From the NCBI GenBank assembly GCA_050249455.1, contig JBFWQM010000142.1, forward strand, positions 1 through 14,259: a stretch of 14,259 bases of DNA, read 5' to 3'. The position numbers and the translations under genes are program-made. The notes under the pieces were generated by a model. It did not search any database, was not told the origin of the DNA, and was given only the letters and a program-made list of their open reading frames with translations. Position 1 is the first letter of the stretch, and the number at the start of each line of letters is the position of its first letter. This DNA is from JBFWQM01 sp050249455 (lineage in GTDB: Bacteria; Pseudomonadota; Alphaproteobacteria; MPNO01; VGEU01). Positions 5,893 through 11,932 of the stretch are shown here, piece by piece.

Positions 5893-7725
5893 ATGAACGA
5901 CATGCCGCGGACGGTGCCGACGACGCCGGACGAGACGCCGGTCAACCTGCCGGCCAACCGGTCGGAGGCGGCCTATGTCTCCGACGCGATGGTCGACGTG
6001 ATGGCGGCGCTTGGCTTCGACTACGTCTTCCTGCTGCCGGGATCGACCTTCCGCGGCCTGCACGACTCGCTGGTCAACCACGGCCGCAACATCCGCCCGA
6101 AGATCATCCTCGCGACGCACGAGGGCGCGGCGATCGCGATGGCGCACGGCTACGCCAAGGCGAAGGGGCGCTCGGCGCTCGCGGTCGTCCACGACCTGGT
6201 CGGGCTGATGCACGGCTCGATGATGGTCTACAACGCCTGGTGCGACCGTACCCCTGTGGTGGTGCTGGGCGGCGCCGGCCCGATCGACCCGGCGGAGCGC
6301 CGGTTCATCGACTGGGTGCATTCCGCCTCGACCCAGAGCGACATCGTCAAGCCATGGGTGAAGTGGACCGACGAGCCGCCGACCGGCTCGGCGACGCTCG
6401 AAAGCATCGCCCGCGCCAACCGCATCGCGCAGACCTATCCGCGCGGTCCGGTCTACGTCTCGGTCGATTGCGCGGTGCAGGAGACGGCGATCGACGCCTC
6501 GCTGGCCGTGCCGGAGCTCGACCATCCGCGCTACCGCCCCGCCGCGCCCGTCGCGCCGAACCCCGGCGCGCTGGCGCAGGCCGCCGAGGCGCTGGTCGGC
6601 GCGCGCCAGCCGCTGGTCATCGGCGGACGCTTCGGCATCCGCCGCGAGACCGGCGCGCCGCTGCAGGCGCTGGTGGAGGCGCTGGGCGCCGCCTACCGCG
6701 ACGACCACAACATCGTCTGCATGCCGACCGCGCACCCGCAGAACCTCAACGGCGACGCCAAGATCCTCGGCGAATCCGACGTCGTGATCTCGTTCGACGT
6801 ACAGGACCTGAACGCGCTGCTCGGTATGTATTCCAGCCGGCGCAGCAGCATCGCCGGCGCCGCCGGCGCGGCGCAGCGCCCGACCGTCATCGACGTCTCG
6901 ATGACCGAATACGCGGTGAACGCCTGGGCGGCCTATGGCGGCCCGATGCCGCCGGTCGACCTCCAGCTCAACTGCGAGCCGGCGCTGGGGCTCGCGATGC
7001 TGCTCGACGCGGTGAAGGCGCGGCTGGCGTCCGATGCAACGGCGCGCCAGCGCATCGCCGCGCGCACCGAGGCGCTGGCCGTCCGGCACAAGGCCCTGCG
7101 CGCGGCGCAGCGGGCGCGCTGGGACAAGCAGTGGGACCGTTCGCCGGTGATCGTTCCGCGGTTGACCGAGGCGGTGTACCAAGCGGTCAAGGGCAAGGAC
7201 TACGTCCTGCTCGGCCGCAGCATCGTGTTCCCGGAAGGGCTGTGGCAGTTCGACGGCGCCGGCCGCTTCCTAGGCTCGAGCGGCGGCGGGGGCGTCGGGT
7301 ACGGTCCGGGCGCGTCGGTCGGCGCGGCGCTGGCGCTCCGCGATGAAGGCAAGTTCGCCGTATCGATCCTTGGGGACGGAGACTTCGTGATGTACCCGGG
7401 CGCGCTGTGGACGGCGGTCCACTACCGCATCCCGCTCCTCGTTGTCGTCAACAACAACAGCACGTGGGGCAACGACGAGCAGCATCAGATCGAGGTCGCC
7501 CATCATCGCAGCCGCCCGGCCGAGAATGCCTGGATCGGCCAGCGCATGCCGGACCCGGCCATCGACTTCGCGACCGTGGCGCGCGGCTTCGGAGCGTGGG
7601 CCGAAGGGCCGATCGCCGGACCGGGCGAGCTCGAGGCCGCGCTCCGCCGGGCCGTCGCCGAAGTCGAGCAGGGCCGCGTCGCTGTCCTCGACGTCCGCAC
7701 CGTCCCACCCCTTGATCAGGGCTAG
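5893..7725 (+). CDS. ThDP-dependent enzyme, benzoylformate decarboxylase/acetolactate synthase-like
   Basis: This 610-aa protein has the three-domain layout of ThDP 2-keto-acid enzymes. The N-terminal PYR domain has the cofactor-activating Glu77 (THEGAAIAMAHGYA). The middle domain includes IGGRFGIRRETG. The C-terminal PP domain has the GDG-x-NN motif (GDG 494-496, Asn520/521). Against benzoylformate decarboxylase the active-site Ser (Ser51 in LLPGS) and His (His100 in VVHDLVG) are both present; the Glu-His spacing of 23 residues equals that of the Pseudomonas enzyme, and the following NAW motif is conserved. This suggests decarboxylation of a 2-keto acid to an aldehyde rather than acetolactate synthesis, though the exact substrate is inference. 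The ATG at 5893 is set by the GGGGAGG SD about five bases upstream. Its 3' end overlaps the antisense extension of the cell-wall hydrolase frame. Confidence 0.92.
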   Translation: MNDMPRTVPTTPDETPVNLPANRSEAAYVSDAMVDVMAALGFDYVFLLPGSTFRGLHDSLVNHGRNIRPKIILATHEGAAIAMAHGYAKAKGRSALAVVHDLVGLMHGSMMVYNAWCDRTPVVVLGGAGPIDPAERRFIDWVHSASTQSDIVKPWVKWTDEPPTGSATLESIARANRIAQTYPRGPVYVSVDCAVQETAIDASLAVPELDHPRYRPAAPVAPNPGALAQAAEALVGARQPLVIGGRFGIRRETGAPLQALVEALGAAYRDDHNIVCMPTAHPQNLNGDAKILGESDVVISFDVQDLNALLGMYSSRRSSIAGAAGAAQRPTVIDVSMTEYAVNAWAAYGGPMPPVDLQLNCEPALGLAMLLDAVKARLASDATARQRIAARTEALAVRHKALRAAQRARWDKQWDRSPVIVPRLTEAVYQAVKGKDYVLLGRSIVFPEGLWQFDGAGRFLGSSGGGGVGYGPGASVGAALALRDEGKFAVSILGDGDFVMYPGALWTAVHYRIPLLVVVNNNSTWGNDEQHQIEVAHHRSRPAENAWIGQRMPDPAIDFATVARGFGAWAEGPIAGPGELEAALRRAVAEVEQGRVAVLDVRTVPPLDQG

Positions 7726-8286
7726 CTGAGCGGCGAAGCCGTCGGCGGGCGGCCCGGCTTCGCGCGCCGCCACCACCGGCATCGGCTGGCCGGGCCGGCG
7801 ATAGAACACGTGGTCGCCGATCCGGGCGCTGCGCTTCACCTCGCGGCGCCAGGTCGGCTTCACCTTCTTGGTGTGGAACCAGAGCGCGCCGCCTGTCGGG
7901 TCCTCCGTCTCGCCGTGGTAGACCGCGCGCGCGATCGACTGGCTCTCCTGCCAGGCGCGCAGGTCGATCGGCTGGTCGCGCTTGCCGTCGCACCACCAAG
8001 AGAACTGGCAGCGGTTGCGCTGCTTGTCGCCGCCCTGGCGGACCACGGCGCACACCGATTCCGGGAAGGCCGGGTCGCCGCGGCGGTTCATCGTCACGTG
8101 CGCGACGGCGAACTTGCCGAGCACCGGCTCGCCGCGCGCCTCGAAATACACGTTGAGCGCGAGGCAGTGGATCTCCGCGTCGGTCCGGGCAGCGCCGGGC
8201 CGCGCCGCCGCCGGCAAGGCGAAGGCCGCCAGCGCCACCGCCGCGACGGCGCCAGCCGTAGCGAGCTTGCGGCGATAGGTGGTCAT
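7270..8286 (-). CDS. Cell-wall hydrolase, SleB/Hydrolase_2 family, with abnormal C-terminal extension
   Basis: The first 165 residues are a clear secreted SleB/CwlJ-type hydrolase. A signal peptide (basic MTTYRRK, hydrophobic 8-25, cleavage near AAA-R at 28) precedes a domain with NVYFEARGEP (probable catalytic Glu49), VAHVTMNRRGDPAFP, CQFSWWCDGK, and GGALWFHTKKVKPTW ending at HVFYRR (about residue 163). It would cleave peptidoglycan in the envelope. The ATG at 8286 has a GAGGGGAG SD about five bases upstream. The frame then runs on for about 175 residues without homology-like character, of which residues 188-338 are antisense to the ThDP gene. In the neighbouring frame a TAG at 7722-7724 overlaps the ThDP stop in a shared CTAG. 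A one-base indel in about 7725-7800 (real or sequencing error) could therefore have removed the normal stop. The functional end is probably near 7722. Confidence 0.8.
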   Translation of the reverse strand: MTTYRRKLATAGAVAAVALAAFALPAAARPGAARTDAEIHCLALNVYFEARGEPVLGKFAVAHVTMNRRGDPAFPESVCAVVRQGGDKQRNRCQFSWWCDGKRDQPIDLRAWQESQSIARAVYHGETEDPTGGALWFHTKKVKPTWRREVKRSARIGDHVFYRRPGQPMPVVAAREAGPPADGFAAQLALIKGWDGADVEDSDAALLDFGDGPAERGLELARSGDRPFGPRSEAARHGREVDGRVRHALADPGILGRAAAMMGDLDLMLLVVAPRAVVVDDNEERDAVVDRRPQRARVHHEVSVPKDRYGELAFIAERQRRADRRARTVPDAPAAARA

Positions 8287-8326
8287 CGTCTCCCCTCGCT
8301 GGCTTGCTTCGGTCCTTTAAAAGTCT

Positions 8327-8362
8327 AGGAACATTTAATCCATCAAACAAGCAAATGTTCCT
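8327..8362. promoter_or_regulatory. Perfect 10-bp inverted repeat, candidate operator
   Basis: AGGAACATTT at 8327-8336 is the exact reverse complement of AAATGTTCCT at 8353-8362, with a 16-bp AT-rich spacer. It lies 41-76 bp upstream of the hydrolase ATG, where the promoter should be. A dimeric repressor or activator site, or an mRNA 5' hairpin, would both fit. It does not match the alphaproteobacterial LexA direct repeat GTTC-N7-GTTC. Confidence 0.45.
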
Positions 8363-8566
8363 CAATTTCGCCGAAGATGTTTTGGTTAATACTCGTTAAG
8401 CGCGAGTTCGCGTAAAGCATTAACTGAGCAACGATATTACCCGGGGGGACCGCTGAGCGAACGCGCGGGTCGCCTGATCTGGAACGGAATGGAAACATAC
8501 TCGCGTCCGGACGCGAATCCCCTTGACTGATCTACATTTTGCTGTTTCGCGGGGCGGTATACCCCA

Positions 8567-8588
8567 GGCGGGCCGGCCCGCCGGCGGG
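8567..8588 (-). terminator. Overlapping GC palindromes after the lipoprotein gene
   Basis: Immediately after the minus-strand stop at 8589 lie two overlapping perfect palindromes: cccgccggcggg (8577-8588) and ggcgggccggcccgcc (8567-8582). They can form alternative strong stems, but no T-run follows on the minus strand. This is a possible Rho-type or structural 3' end. Confidence 0.3.
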
Positions 8589-9176
8589 TCAGGAGCCTGG
8601 CGGCGGCCCGGCGGCGCCGGGGCGGCGGGCCATCACCTCGGCCCGCACGGCGGCGGCATCGAAGGCGCCGGGTCCCGCGGTGCGGCGCAGCTCCACGGTC
8701 AGCGTCACTGCGGCCCCGATGGTCGCCGTCCGGTCGTAGGCGTAATAGGGGTAGTAGGGATAGGGGTCGAACGGGTAGCGCCGGCGATGCCAGCGATACG
8801 GCCACGGGTCGTAGAAGTCGGTGCGCAGGTCGGCCGCCACGTCGTTGACCCGGTCGGTCACGGCGAAAGCGGGAAATCCCTTCTGCAGCGCAATGTCCGC
8901 GGCGCGCCACAGCGCCAGGTCGTAGGCCAGCGCCACCTGCGCGTCGGCCTGCGCGCGCCGGTTCGCGGGCCCCGTGTCGAAGCCGGTGGACGACGGCACG
9001 ACGTAGGACACGCGGTAGCTGGCATCGGACAAGGCCTGCTCGGAATATCCGAAATTGCGCGCCACCTCCTGCGGCGTGTACAGCGGGTAAGGCAGCCCGC
9101 AGCCGCCCGCCAGCAGCAGGAGCGCGAGCGCGGCGGCGCGCTCAGCCTTGCGGAACGGGCGCCGGAATCTCGGCAT
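8589..9176 (-). CDS. CC0125/CC1285-like lipoprotein
   Basis: This 195-aa protein has a basic N-terminus (MPRFRRPFRKAER), a hydrophobic run and a lipobox ending LAGGC with Cys26, so it should be lipid-anchored in the envelope. The mature part has the pattern GYSEQALSDASYRVSY, then ALWRAADIALQKGFPAFAVTDR, which matches the Caulobacter CC0125/CC1285 lipoprotein family of unknown function. A Tyr/Pro/Arg-rich stretch follows (about residues 127-150, YDPWPYRWHRRRYPFDPYPY), then a short beta-rich tail (ATIGAAVTLTVELRR). The frame opens upstream to 9404, but that part is a shadow of the neighbouring gene. The ATG at 9176 is chosen for the signal peptide; its SD is weak (GGAC ten bases upstream), consistent with translational coupling to the upstream lipoprotein gene it overlaps by 35 bp. 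Confidence 0.78.
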   Translation of the reverse strand: MPRFRRPFRKAERAAALALLLLAGGCGLPYPLYTPQEVARNFGYSEQALSDASYRVSYVVPSSTGFDTGPANRRAQADAQVALAYDLALWRAADIALQKGFPAFAVTDRVNDVAADLRTDFYDPWPYRWHRRRYPFDPYPYYPYYAYDRTATIGAAVTLTVELRRTAGPGAFDAAAVRAEVMARRPGAAGPPPGS

Positions 9177-9708
9177 GGCTGGTCTGTCCGTTGGGGTCGG
9201 TGAGTTCGATGCGGATGCGCCAGGCGGCCGCGGACTGGCGGTAGGCCGCGGCGTCGGGCAGGCGGATGCGCGCAGCGACGCGCGACGGCGGGGCGGCCGA
9301 GGCGCCGCTGCCGAACAGCGGGATGCCGATGCCGATGCCGAGACCGCCGCCGCCGCGCGATCCCCAGCCGCCGCCGATCCCGACCGAACTGCCGCCGTAT
9401 CCATAGCCGTAGGGGTCGTTGTCGCGCACGGTCTCGCGGGTGATCTCTTGCGCCGGGACGGTCGCGCCGCCCGGCGCCACCAGCGTCAACCGCTCGATGC
9501 GCCAGTAGCGGTGCGGATCGGTCACCGTGACGTCCACCGTGTCCGCGGACAACCGGGTCTGCCAGGTGATCGCCGGGCCGGCCGCACCGGCGGGCGCCAC
9601 CGGCGTCACCGTATCGCGCCGGCCCTCGGCGGCACAGCCGGCCAGCAGTGCGACAGTGGCCAGCATCGCCGCCGCCGTCCGCCGCACGCCGTGTCGCAAC
9701 CGCCTCAT
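9142..9708 (-). CDS. Glycine-rich lipoprotein of unknown function
   Basis: This 188-aa protein starts MRRLRHGVRRTAAAMLATVA with a lipobox LLAGC (Cys25). After an Ala/Pro-rich linker comes a segment with beta character (ITWQTRLSADTVDVTVTDPH, then YWRIERLTLVAPGG). It is followed by a Gly-rich low-complexity stretch (YGYGYGGSSVGIGGGWGSRG and beyond, to GLGIGIGIPLFG), and then AARIRLPDAAAYRQSAAAWR with a C-terminal IRIELTDPNG. I do not recognise a family. The ATG at 9708 is supported by GGGAG six bases upstream; the open frame to 9732 lacks such support. It overlaps the next lipoprotein gene by 35 bp in another frame, so the two are surely co-transcribed and may form an envelope complex. Confidence 0.75.
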   Translation of the reverse strand: MRRLRHGVRRTAAAMLATVALLAGCAAEGRRDTVTPVAPAGAAGPAITWQTRLSADTVDVTVTDPHRYWRIERLTLVAPGGATVPAQEITRETVRDNDPYGYGYGGSSVGIGGGWGSRGGGGLGIGIGIPLFGSGASAAPPSRVAARIRLPDAAAYRQSAAAWRIRIELTDPNGQTSHAEIPAPVPQG

Positions 9709-9927
9709 CGGCACTCCCGGTTCGGCGGCCACTGCGCCGCCGCCGCCACTGTGTTCGTCAATTGGCGCAATTCCGTGGCACCCTGCGAGGTTCCCGCCAC
9801 GAAACTCAGGAGATGCCCCGCGCCGTCGCCGTACAGACGTGCTGGATTGTCGGAAAATCTTACAACCCGCGCGCGCAGAGTCCGACCTTAACCATCTAGT
9901 CGCCTGTTCTCGGCCACGAGTCTAGAC

Positions 9928-9944
9928 TTGGCATCGAACTTGCA
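9928..9944 (+). promoter_or_regulatory. Sigma-54 (RpoN)-type promoter
   Basis: TTGGCATCGAACTTGCA matches the sigma-54 consensus YTGGCACG-N4-TTGCW at every position except the CG after TGGCA (here TC). The invariant GG (9930-9931) and GC (9942-9943) have the required spacing. A perfect palindrome AGTCTAGACT (9919-9928) abuts it. The start site would be near 9955-9957. Such matches occur by chance, but here a terminator-bounded transcript follows. Confidence 0.5.
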
Positions 9945-9956
9945 ATTATTTGATCC

Positions 9957-10063
9957 GAGCACCGGGCGCCTGTCATGTCCCTTCGGAAGCGCCCGGATTG
10001 TCTCTGATCCCGGAAAGTCCCTCCGACTTGACGGCGGCCCAGCGGCCGCCGTCTTTTTCTTTT
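9957..10063 (+). ncRNA. Candidate small regulatory RNA, about 105 nt
   Basis: No plus-strand protein gene lies between the divergent lipoprotein start and the convergent RidA-like gene, yet the plus strand carries a complete transcription-unit signature. A sigma-54-type promoter (9928-9944) is followed by a perfect 8-bp hairpin with a 19-nt loop (ccgggcgc at 9962-9969, gcgcccgg at 9989-9996). A partly single-stranded stretch containing TCCCTCC comes next (about 10018-10024), then a textbook terminator (10030-10063). The predicted length and two-stem shape are typical of trans-acting sRNAs. The pyrimidine TCCCTCC could pair with SD sequences of target mRNAs. I could not assign it to a named family; alphaproteobacterial alpha-r or suhB-type sRNAs are candidates to compare. 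It would need RpoN and an activator if the promoter call is right. Confidence 0.55.
10030..10063 (+). terminator. Intrinsic terminator
   Basis: A perfect 10-bp stem (gacggcggcc at 10030-10039 with ggccgccgtc at 10044-10053, loop cagc) is followed directly by tttttctttt. This is the clearest Rho-independent terminator in the window and points rightward. It also lies just past the stop of the minus-strand RidA-like gene, where the stem, without a T-run on that side, could stop converging transcription. Confidence 0.9.
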
Positions 10064-10065
10064 CC

Positions 10066-10452
10066 TCAGACGAAGCCGACGGCCTCGATCTCGACGCGCA
10101 TCTCGGGCCGCGCCAGCGCCTTGACCGCCACCAGGGTGGAGACCGGGAAGTCGCCGCTGAAGAACTCGCGCCGCGCGCGCCATACGCCTTCGCGGTCGTC
10201 CATATCGGTGACGAAGATGTTGAGCTTGACGACGCCGTCGATCGATCCGCCGGCGGCTTCCATCAGGTGCTTGATCTTGGCGAAGATGGTCTTGGCCTGC
10301 GCGTAGGAATCGTCGCCGCCGACGGAATCGAAGTCGGCGCCGCGCGCGGTCATCCCCGCGATGAACACCTGGTTGCCGACGACAAGACAGTTCGACCAGG
10401 TCTGCGGCGGCGGTTCGCCGACCTGCGGGCTCGACACGCGCTTCTTGTTCAT
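10066..10452 (-). CDS. RidA/YjgF-YER057c-UK114 family protein, non-canonical
   Basis: This 128-aa protein has the RidA fold pattern: VVGNQVFIAGMTARG, the YAQAKTIFAKIKHLMEAAGG helix, IDGVVKLNIFVTDM, and a C-terminal VEIEAVGFV. RidA proteins form trimers that hydrolyse reactive enamine/imine intermediates. The arginine equivalent to E. coli RidA Arg105, needed for deaminase activity, is replaced: FPVSTLV has Ser105 where E. coli has FPARSCV. The protein is thus probably a Rid-superfamily member outside the archetypal RidA subgroup, often linked to specific catabolic pathways. The C-terminal Glu is kept. The ATG at 10452 has AGGA eight bases upstream. It appears monocistronic, ending beside a strong terminator. 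Confidence 0.92.
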   Translation of the reverse strand: MNKKRVSSPQVGEPPPQTWSNCLVVGNQVFIAGMTARGADFDSVGGDDSYAQAKTIFAKIKHLMEAAGGSIDGVVKLNIFVTDMDDREGVWRARREFFSGDFPVSTLVAVKALARPEMRVEIEAVGFV

Positions 10453-10525
10453 GGGGGTGTTCCTGTTCGCAGCGGCCCGGACGCACCGGTGCCGGTTTCA
10501 TCAGACGCGGGGTGTTCCCTGTCGC

Positions 10526-10545
10526 CCGGCCGTTCGAGCGGCCGG
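10526..10545. terminator. Hairpin between the cold-shock and RidA-like genes
   Basis: A perfect 7-bp stem (ccggccg 10526-10532, cggccgg 10539-10545, loop ttcgag) lies downstream of the minus-strand cold-shock gene. The plus side is followed by atctgtttt, a weak T-run; the minus side has none. It could end the cold-shock transcript in a Rho-assisted way or serve antisense transcription. Confidence 0.35.
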
Positions 10546-10600
10546 ATCTGTTTTCGGCGCCTGGCGCGCAGCGCCTTTGACGCGACGTCGTCGTCGCCGG

Positions 10601-10807
10601 TCAGGCGACCTCGCCCAATCCTTCGGCCTTCACGCCGCGGCGATCCGGCACCGTCTCGAACGAAACGCGCTGACCCTGCTTCAGCGATTCCATTCCTGCG
10701 CGCGTGACGGCGGTGATGTGAACGAACACGTCCTTCCCTCCGTCATCGGGCGCGATGAAGCCGAAGCCCTTCTTCGCATCGAACCACTTCACAGTCCCGG
10801 TCGGCAT
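10601..10807 (-). CDS. Cold-shock domain protein (CspA family)
   Basis: This 68-aa single cold-shock domain protein starts MPTGTVKWFDAKKGFGFIAP. RNP1 (KGFGFI, residues 13-18) and RNP2 (VFVHI, 27-31) are intact, and the length is standard for a single-domain Csp. It binds single-stranded RNA/DNA and acts as an RNA chaperone or antiterminator. The ATG at 10807 has AGGA seven bases upstream; the longer open frame to 10930 is leader sequence. A candidate promoter (TTGTGC at 10925-10930, TAGCAT at 10903-10908, 16-bp spacer) would give an 85-90 nt 5' leader, as is usual for csp genes, where the leader often controls stability and translation. The name CspA is at family level only. Confidence 0.95.
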   Translation of the reverse strand: MPTGTVKWFDAKKGFGFIAPDDGGKDVFVHITAVTRAGMESLKQGQRVSFETVPDRRGVKAEGLGEVA

Positions 10808-10902
10808 CGCTTGTCCTTTCGTTCGAGAGAACGAGTCGACGCACCCGGTTCTGTCGTCGACGCGTTGCGCACACGAACTGAAGCGTCGTTGCGCCTCATC
10901 GG

Positions 10903-10930
10903 ATGCTACGCAAACGGTCGTCTCGCACAA
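10903..10930 (-). promoter_or_regulatory. Candidate sigma-70 promoter of the cold-shock gene
   Basis: On the minus strand TTGTGC (10930-10925) and TAGCAT (10908-10903) are 16 bp apart, a moderate match to TTGACA/TATAAT. Transcription would start near 10896, leaving a leader of about 90 nt before the ATG at 10807. Nothing else in the 181-bp gap to rpoH looks better. Confidence 0.3.
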
Positions 10931-10988
10931 GGGAAAATTTCGCGACTTCGGTGCGCCGCACGCGCAAACGCTAAGCGCGCGCGCGTAT

Positions 10989-11861
10989 TCAGGCGGTCGT
11001 CAGAAGATCGCGCGGATCGCCGCTTTCCGCATCGAGCCGCGTGCGGATCTTGTCGAGCGCGCGCTTCTCGAGCTGGCGCACGCGCTCCTTTGAAATGCCG
11101 AGCGTGCGGCCCAGCGCATCGAGCGTCGTGCCGCTCTCATCGAGGCAACGCGCGACGATGATGTGACGCTCGCGCTCGTTCAGCGCCGCGAGCGCATCCT
11201 CGATCGTGCGCGTCACGCGGTTCTGGATCTCGATGTGCGTTACGATGTCTTCGGGTGTCGGACGCACGTCCGCCAGCGTCTCCTGGCGCTCGCGTTCGCC
11301 GGCGCCGCCAGGTTCGTTGAGCGAGCGGTCGCGACCGGCGAGCACGATGTTCATCGCTTCGACGTCGGCGGCATCCACGCCCAGCGCCGCGGCGAGACGC
11401 GCCATCTGCTCGCTCGTGTCGCCGTCGCTGCCGTCACGCAGGATTTGCGCGCGCAGCGAACGCAGCTTGAAGAAGAGCGACTTCTGCGTGGTCGTCGAAC
11501 CGGTGCGCACGATCGACCAGTTGCGCAGGATGAACTCCTGCATCGCCGCGCGGATCCACCATTGCGCATAGGTCACGAAGCGGACGCCGCGCGACGGGTC
11601 GAACCGTTCCGCCGCCTGCAGCAGCGCGACCTGACCTTCCTGCACCAGGTCCTCCACCGGCAGCCCGTAGCGCCGGAAGCGCGCGGCGTGGCCCAGCACC
11701 AGACGTCCGTAGGCCAGCACCAGCGCGTGCAGCGCCGCCTCGTCGCGCGCTTCGCGCCAGCGGGTCGCGAGCGCGAGCTCGCGCTCCGGCGTCAAGAGAT
11801 CCATCGCCATGAGCTGCCTGGCCAGGCGGCGGTTCGCTACGTCTCCCGAAGTCCGTTCCAT
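10989..11861 (-). CDS. rpoH: RNA polymerase sigma-32 factor (heat-shock sigma)
   Basis: This 290-aa sigma-70-family protein has the RpoH signature. Region 2 has VEDLVQEGQVALLQAAERFD and RFVTYAQWWIRAAMQEFILR, followed by NWSIVR. The RpoH box is TQKSLFFKLR (usually Q-R/K-x-LFFNLR), and region 4.2 ends TLDALGRTLGISKERVRQLEK. It directs core polymerase to heat-shock promoters. Many alphaproteobacteria carry two RpoH paralogues, so this may be RpoH1- or RpoH2-like. The ATG at 11861 (MERTSGDVANRR) gives the usual length and has GGAA eight bases upstream; the open frame extends to 12017 without SD support. A sigma-32-like promoter may precede it (11933-11961), which would mean autoregulation. It is followed by a csp gene, giving a local stress-response grouping. 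Confidence 0.95.
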   Translation of the reverse strand: MERTSGDVANRRLARQLMAMDLLTPERELALATRWREARDEAALHALVLAYGRLVLGHAARFRRYGLPVEDLVQEGQVALLQAAERFDPSRGVRFVTYAQWWIRAAMQEFILRNWSIVRTGSTTTQKSLFFKLRSLRAQILRDGSDGDTSEQMARLAAALGVDAADVEAMNIVLAGRDRSLNEPGGAGERERQETLADVRPTPEDIVTHIEIQNRVTRTIEDALAALNERERHIIVARCLDESGTTLDALGRTLGISKERVRQLEKRALDKIRTRLDAESGDPRDLLTTA

Positions 11862-11932
11862 CCAACGTTCCGCTGCACAGCGTGCGCACACATCACGGCG
11901 CCGATCCCGTCCGGCGCGAAACGCGACGCTCC

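Larger units (their letters stand above)
8287..8588. other. AT-rich gene-free region upstream of the cell-wall hydrolase
   Basis: These 302 bp contain no credible ORF. Bases 8310-8440 are strikingly AT-rich for this window and hold an inverted repeat (listed separately). They also hold two TTAA boxes six bases apart (ttaatactcgttaa, about 8385-8400), close to the CtrA box TTAA-N7-TTAA but one base short, and a small hairpin at 8401-8412 (cgcga/tcgcg). The promoter of the minus-strand hydrolase gene must lie here. Confidence 0.5.
9709..10065. other. Region without protein genes upstream of the lipoprotein operon
   Basis: These 357 bp hold the leader/promoter of the lipoprotein pair (9709-9900, no clear promoter boxes seen) and, on the plus strand from 9928, the sigma-54-like promoter, hairpin and intrinsic terminator described separately. 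A 28-codon plus-strand ORF starting at 9812 has AGGAG directly abutting its ATG and no recognisable sequence; it was not called. Confidence 0.6.

Noticed and set aside
5554..7182. 542-aa minus-strand open frame across the ThDP gene
   Set aside because: It has the same mirror-frame composition, no start with SD, and crosses the intergenic repeat.
8327..8362. LexA (SOS) box
   Set aside because: The alphaproteobacterial LexA site is a GTTC-N7-GTTC direct repeat; this is a widely spaced inverted repeat with no such spacing.
9812..9898. 28-codon plus-strand ORF preceded by AGGAG
   Set aside because: The SD-like sequence directly touches the ATG with no spacing, the peptide resembles nothing, and the ORF is too short to support.
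9957..10029. Bacterial SRP RNA or 6S RNA
   Set aside because: The conserved SRP loop (GGAAGNAGC context) and the long 6S bulge architecture are not seen; the predicted RNA is too short for 6S.
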